Shown here one piece after another: positions 60,239 through 64,000 of a stretch of DNA of 64,000 nucleotides. Both the position numbers and the translations under genes were made by a program. The DNA comes from Nitrosospira sp. Nsp11. GTDB lineage: Bacteria > Pseudomonadota > Gammaproteobacteria > Burkholderiales > Nitrosomonadaceae. The notes under the pieces were generated by a model, which saw only the letters and a list, made by a program, of their open reading frames with translations, was not told where the DNA came from and searched no databases. The stretch covers positions 248,001 through 312,000 of the forward strand of contig NZ_FRBV01000001.1 in assembly GCF_900142705.1 (NCBI RefSeq). The letters are read 5' to 3'. Numbering within the stretch: the stretch's first letter is position 1; every line of letters starts with the position of its first letter.

Positions 60239-62806
60239 ATGGATCAATTCGCTAAAGAAACACTGCCCATCAGCCTCGAAGAGGAGATGCGCCGCTCTTA
60301 TCTTGACTACGCCATGAGCGTAATTATAGGCCGTGCCCTGCCGGATGTACGGGACGGCTTGAAGCCGGTACATCGCCGGGCGCTGTTCGCCATGCATGAA
60401 CTGTCCAACGACTGGAACCGCCCCTACAAGAAGTCGGCGCGCATCGTCGGCGACGTAATCGGCAAGTACCATCCGCATGGCGATACCGCGGTATATGACA
60501 CTATCGTGCGCATGGCGCAGAACTTTTCGTTGCGCTATATGCTGGTGGACGGCCAGGGCAACTTTGGTTCGGTAGACGGCGATAACGCGGCGGCAATGCG
60601 TTATACCGAAATCCGCATGTCGCGCATCGCTCATGAGCTATTGGCTGATCTCGACAAGGAAACGGTGGATTTCGGTCCGAACTACGACGGGTCGGAGAGA
60701 GAGCCGCTGATTCTGCCCGCGAAAATTCCGAACCTGCTTATCAACGGCTCTTCCGGTATTGCGGTCGGCATGGCGACCAACATTCCTCCGCATAACCTCA
60801 ATGAAGTGGTGGATGCCTGCCTGGCGCTGCTGAAGAATGCCGACACAACCATTGAAGAGTTGATAGAAATCATTCCTGCGCCGGATTTTCCGACTGCCGG
60901 CATCATCTACGGCGTCACCGGGGTGAAGGAAGGTTACCGAACCGGGCGTGGCCGCGTGGTGATGCGCGCGCGCACTCACTTCGAGGATATGGAAAAAGGC
61001 AGCCGCCAAAGCATTATCATCGACGAGTTGCCCTACCAGGTAAACAAGGCGAATTTGCTGATCCGTATCGGCGAACTGGTGCGCGACAAGAAAATCGAAG
61101 GCATTTCCGATTTGCGCGATGAATCGGACAAATCCGGCATGCGCGTGGTCATCGAGCTACGGCGCGGAGAAGTGCCCGAAGTGGTGCTGAACAATTTATA
61201 CAAAGAAACACAAATGCAGGACACCTTTGGCATGAATATGGTGGCCCTGCTGGACGGGCAGCCGCGCCTGCTGAATTTGAAGCAGATGCTCGATGCATTC
61301 TTGCGCCACCGCCGCGAAGTGGTGACAAGGCGCACCGTATTCGAATTGAAAAAAGCGCGTGAGCGCGGACATCTCCTGGAAGGCCTGGCGGTAGCACTTT
61401 CAAACGTGGATGAAGTGATTGCCCTCATCAAGGCGGCGCCTACGCCCGCGGTAGCGAAAGAAGCATTGATGTTGAGGATATGGCGCTCCACGCTGGTGGA
61501 GGAAATGCTGGTTCGCGCCTCGGTCGACGTGAAGTCATTTCGTCCTGACGGACTGGCACCTGAATTCGGTTTATCCAGCGATGGATACCGCTTGTCCGAT
61601 GCGCAAGCCCAAGCAATTCTTGAATTACGCCTGCAGCGGCTGACCGGGCTGGAGCAGGACAAGATCGTAAGCGAATACAAGGAGGTAATGGAAAAAATTG
61701 CCGACCTTCTCGACATCCTCTCCAGGCCGGAACGTATCACGACCATTATCACCGAGGAGCTTGTTGCAATAAAGCAACAGTTCGGTGATAAACGCCGCAG
61801 CGAAATCGTTATCGATACTCAGGATCTGAGCATGGAGGACTTGATCACACCTGAGGATGTGGTCGTGACGCTATCACATAGCGGCTACATCAAGTCGCAG
61901 CCGCTCGATGACTACCGGGCTCAAAAACGGGGCGGGCGCGGGAAACAGGCAACTGGCACCAAAGAAGATGATTTCATCGACAATCTTTTCATCGCCAATA
62001 CGCACGATTACATCCTGTGCTTTTCCAGCCGCGGACGTGTTTACTGGATCAAGGTCTACACGGTACCCCAGGGGGGTCGCGCATCGCGCGGCAAGCCCAT
62101 CGTCAACCTGGTGCAACTGGAACGGGACGAAAAGATCAATGCCATCCTGCCCGTAAAGGTTTTCGAAGAGAACCGTTATATATTTATGGCCACTTCTTTT
62201 GGTACCGTGAAAAAAACGCCGTTGTCGGAATTTTCCCGCCCTCGCGCCAGCGGAATCATCGCGGTGGGCCTGGACGAAGATGATTATCTGATCGGCGTAG
62301 CCCTGACTGAAGGCAAGCATGACGTGATGCTCTTTTCAGACAACGGCAAGGCAGTGCGTTTCGATGAGAATGACGTGCGCCCCATGGGGCGTGGCGCGCG
62401 CGGCGTGCGCGGGATGAAATTGGGCAAGGGGCAGAAAGTAATATCCCTTCTGGTGGCCGAGAGTGAAGAACTGGCGGTCCTAACCGCAACGGAAAATGGC
62501 TATGGCAAGCGTACCCCGATAGGTGAATACACCCGTCACGGCCGCGGCAGCCAGGGCATGATTGCGATCAAGACCACCCAGCGCAATGGCAAGGTCGTGG
62601 CGGCAAAGCTGGTCAGGCCGGATGACGAAATCATGCTTATTACCACTGGCGGCGTGCTGATCCGCACTCGCGTCAATGAAGTGCGCGAAATGAGCCGGGC
62701 GACCCAGGGCGTAACGCTGATCAACCTGGACAAGGGTGAAAAACTCGCCGGGCTCGAAAGGGTGGTTGAGGCGGACGAGGAAAAGGAACTGATCCAGAAC
62801 GTTTAA
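60239..62806 (+). CDS. gyrA: DNA gyrase subunit A
   Basis: This 855-aa subunit of the A2B2 type II topoisomerase introduces negative supercoils. The catalytic Tyr is in AAMRYTEIR. The quinolone-determining loop reads [10 protein letters not shown], i.e. Thr at the E. coli Ser83 position and Asp at 87. The GyrA box appears as [12 protein letters not shown], and the C-terminal beta-pinwheel repeats follow. It is upstream of serC, as in many betaproteobacteria. Thr at that position is natural in some lineages. Confidence 0.97.
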   Translation: MDQFAKETLPISLEEEMRRSYLDYAMSVIIGRALPDVRDGLKPVHRRALFAMHELSNDWNRPYKKSARIVGDVIGKYHPHGDTAVYDTIVRMAQNFSLRYMLVDGQGNFGSVDGDNAAAMRYTEIRMSRIAHELLADLDKETVDFGPNYDGSEREPLILPAKIPNLLINGSSGIAVGMATNIPPHNLNEVVDACLALLKNADTTIEELIEIIPAPDFPTAGIIYGVTGVKEGYRTGRGRVVMRARTHFEDMEKGSRQSIIIDELPYQVNKANLLIRIGELVRDKKIEGISDLRDESDKSGMRVVIELRRGEVPEVVLNNLYKETQMQDTFGMNMVALLDGQPRLLNLKQMLDAFLRHRREVVTRRTVFELKKARERGHLLEGLAVALSNVDEVIALIKAAPTPAVAKEALMLRIWRSTLVEEMLVRASVDVKSFRPDGLAPEFGLSSDGYRLSDAQAQAILELRLQRLTGLEQDKIVSEYKEVMEKIADLLDILSRPERITTIITEELVAIKQQFGDKRRSEIVIDTQDLSMEDLITPEDVVVTLSHSGYIKSQPLDDYRAQKRGGRGKQATGTKEDDFIDNLFIANTHDYILCFSSRGRVYWIKVYTVPQGGRASRGKPIVNLVQLERDEKINAILPVKVFEENRYIFMATSFGTVKKTPLSEFSRPRASGIIAVGLDEDDYLIGVALTEGKHDVMLFSDNGKAVRFDENDVRPMGRGARGVRGMKLGKGQKVISLLVAESEELAVLTATENGYGKRTPIGEYTRHGRGSQGMIAIKTTQRNGKVVAAKLVRPDDEIMLITTGGVLIRTRVNEVREMSRATQGVTLINLDKGEKLAGLERVVEADEEKELIQNV

Positions 62807-62885
62807 AATTTCGGAGCGCTTTTAAAAATTGAAGGTTGCGGGTAAGCTCATTGATAAATTGCCCGAATGGGAGCGCAGCTTGCGT

Positions 62886-63013
62886 AGGATGGGTGGAGCG
62901 TAGCGCAACCCATCATTTGGTTATTAACAGCCGCCTTCGCGCCGGTATCCGCTCATGGTTTAACGTGTCGTGTTGCGTCGTTTTGATGGGTTGCGCTACG
63001 CTCCACCCATCCT
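62886..63013. repeat. REP-type long inverted repeat between gyrA and serC
   Basis: A perfect 30-bp inverted repeat has left arm 62886-62915 (starts AGGATGGGTGGAGCGTAGCG) and right arm 62984-63013, with a 68-bp spacer. The arms contain the GATGGGTTGCGCTACGCTCC core of common proteobacterial REP elements. The spacer holds no gene. The 298-bp gap (62807-63104) is otherwise empty except for the serC leader. Confidence 0.85.
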
Positions 63014-63104
63014 GCTGACCGCAAAGAGGCGGATTTTTGAATTATCGGGGATAAAAGCGCGAATTTGACTGCCAGGAGCGTCCTGCAGAGATAAAGGGGT
63101 TTTA

Positions 63105-64000
63105 ATGGAACATATATATAACTTCAGCGCAGGTCCGGCGGTATTGCCGGCGGAAGTGCTGCAACAAGCGCGCGATGAAATGCTCGATTGGCATGGCAGC
63201 GGCATGTCTGTTATGGAGATGAGCCACCGCGGCAAGGAATTCATGTCCATCGCGGCGAAGGTTGAAGCCGATTTTCGCGAACTGGGGGGCATCCCGGCCA
63301 ATTATAAGGTTCTGTTTTTATCCGGTGGCGCCTCCACGCAATTCGCCATGGCGCCCATGAACCTGCTGCGCGGAAAAAAAAGCGCCAACTACGTCAATAC
63401 AGGCCAGTGGTCCAAGAAAGCCATCCAGGAAGCGAAGAAATATACGGCCGTAAATGTCGCGGCCTCATCCGAGGGCGCTAATTTCACCTATGCTCCGCCG
63501 CAGGATACGTGGAATATCGATCGCGACGCGGCCTATCTGCATTACACGCCCAACGAGACAATCGGCGGAGTAGAGTTCAACTGGGTTCCGGATTTGTCTG
63601 ATCTGGGCGTCGATATGCCCCTGGTGGCAGACATGTCCTCCAGCTTTATGTCACGCCCCATCGATGTGGCTCGATTCGGGGTGATTTATGCCGGCGCTCA
63701 GAAAAATGTCGGTCCTGCTGGATTGTGCATTGTCATTGTCCGCGATGACTTGCTGGGAGAAACCATCCCGGGCACGCCGACCATGTTCGACTATAAAATC
63801 CACGCTGATACCGACTCGATGTATAACACCCCGCCGACCTACGCAATGTATATTACCGGCCTTGTGCTGGAGTGGCTGAAAAAGAACGGTGGGTTGGCTG
63901 CAATGGAAAAGGCAAACATCGCCAAGGCCAATTTGTTGTACGGCTTGCTGGATACCACCGATTTTTATCATTGTCCCGTAGCCAAAGCCGACCGCTCGCG
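63105..64000 (+). CDS. serC: Phosphoserine aminotransferase (partial)
   Basis: The first 298 codons lie before the window ends. Signature parts are IYNFSAGPAVLPAEVLQQAR at the N-terminus, LSGGASTQFAMAPMNL, NETIGGVEFNWVPD, and the PLP-lysine segment YAGAQKNVGPAGLCIVIV. SerC converts 3-phosphohydroxypyruvate to phosphoserine, also acting in pyridoxal phosphate synthesis. AAAGGGG lies 8 bp before ATG 63105. It is downstream of gyrA. Confidence 0.95.
   Translation, partial: MEHIYNFSAGPAVLPAEVLQQARDEMLDWHGSGMSVMEMSHRGKEFMSIAAKVEADFRELGGIPANYKVLFLSGGASTQFAMAPMNLLRGKKSANYVNTGQWSKKAIQEAKKYTAVNVAASSEGANFTYAPPQDTWNIDRDAAYLHYTPNETIGGVEFNWVPDLSDLGVDMPLVADMSSSFMSRPIDVARFGVIYAGAQKNVGPAGLCIVIVRDDLLGETIPGTPTMFDYKIHADTDSMYNTPPTYAMYITGLVLEWLKKNGGLAAMEKANIAKANLLYGLLDTTDFYHCPVAKADRS

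Noticed and set aside
61033-61752. 239-codon minus-strand frame opposite gyrA
   Set aside because: Ser/Arg-rich antisense of gyrA.

Overview
The window looks like chromosomal DNA of a betaproteobacterium, probably a Nitrosomonadaceae/Nitrosospira-type organism. The order ompA-gyrA-serC next to mtaD, ubiG and gph, and the block zapD/coaE/CorC/CcsA beside ffh, are typical of that class. The genus is my inference; no 16S or amo gene is present. Both ends cut a gene: tsaB on the left, serC on the right.

Layout. 1-3.4 kb: tsaB, a host-attachment-like protein, then thpR-ispF-ispD. 3.4-7.1 kb: a truncated-type sigma-54 activator with a G10 tract, then an unstable patch. In that patch an IS110/IS1111-group element sits inside the leader of a truncated IS3 element, which abuts a broken TIR-domain gene and a REP hairpin. 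7.1-17.7 kb: housekeeping genes (zapD, coaE, CorC-like, CcsA-like, ffh, DUF192, dut, coaBC, radC, rpmB, rpmG, desaturase) with copies of an intergenic repeat family. 18-24.8 kb: an isochorismatase-like enzyme, DUF2269, an SDR-DoxX protein, DUF421, and a tight pyrophosphatase-CHAD-inositol phosphatase operon. 24.9-34.1 kb: a carbohydrate region with a medium-chain dehydrogenase, a decayed glycoside-hydrolase-like remnant, a glycosyltransferase fused to a UDP-galactopyranose-mutase-like flavoprotein, an amidohydrolase, a GT4 glycosyltransferase, YihY and a GT-C membrane protein.

34.4-47.2 kb is accessory. It holds several small charged secreted proteins, an XRE/unknown/SLOG three-gene operon, a RIO kinase, an Xre-RES toxin-antitoxin pair and a YeiH exporter with two small partners. 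It also holds a frameshifted lipoprotein gene, a MelC1-tyrosinase pair whose tyrosinase carries two PPC domains, and an isoaspartyl peptidase. 47.2-49.6 kb: a cytochrome P450 and a zinc peptidase.

49.8-55.4 kb is a mobile patch. It contains a HEPN-like protein, two 795-bp RAYT elements exactly 3,000 bp apart with matching GGGGTCAG termini, a low-GC lipoprotein, a decayed IS3, an SDR stub and a coiled-coil membrane protein whose start codon abuts a RAYT end. GGGGTCAGGTCTTGC direct repeats bracket the patch. 55.5-64 kb: tmRNA (tag ANDDSYALAA), gph, ubiG, mtaD, ompA, gyrA and serC, with a perfect 30-bp REP inverted repeat between gyrA and serC.

The strongest candidates for undescribed biology are the XRE/73-aa/SLOG operon, the GT-UGM fusion cluster, the HEPN-like gene beside the paired RAYTs, and the polyphosphate-linked PPase-CHAD-IMPase operon. 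All functions are read from motifs and memory of families; no searches were run.
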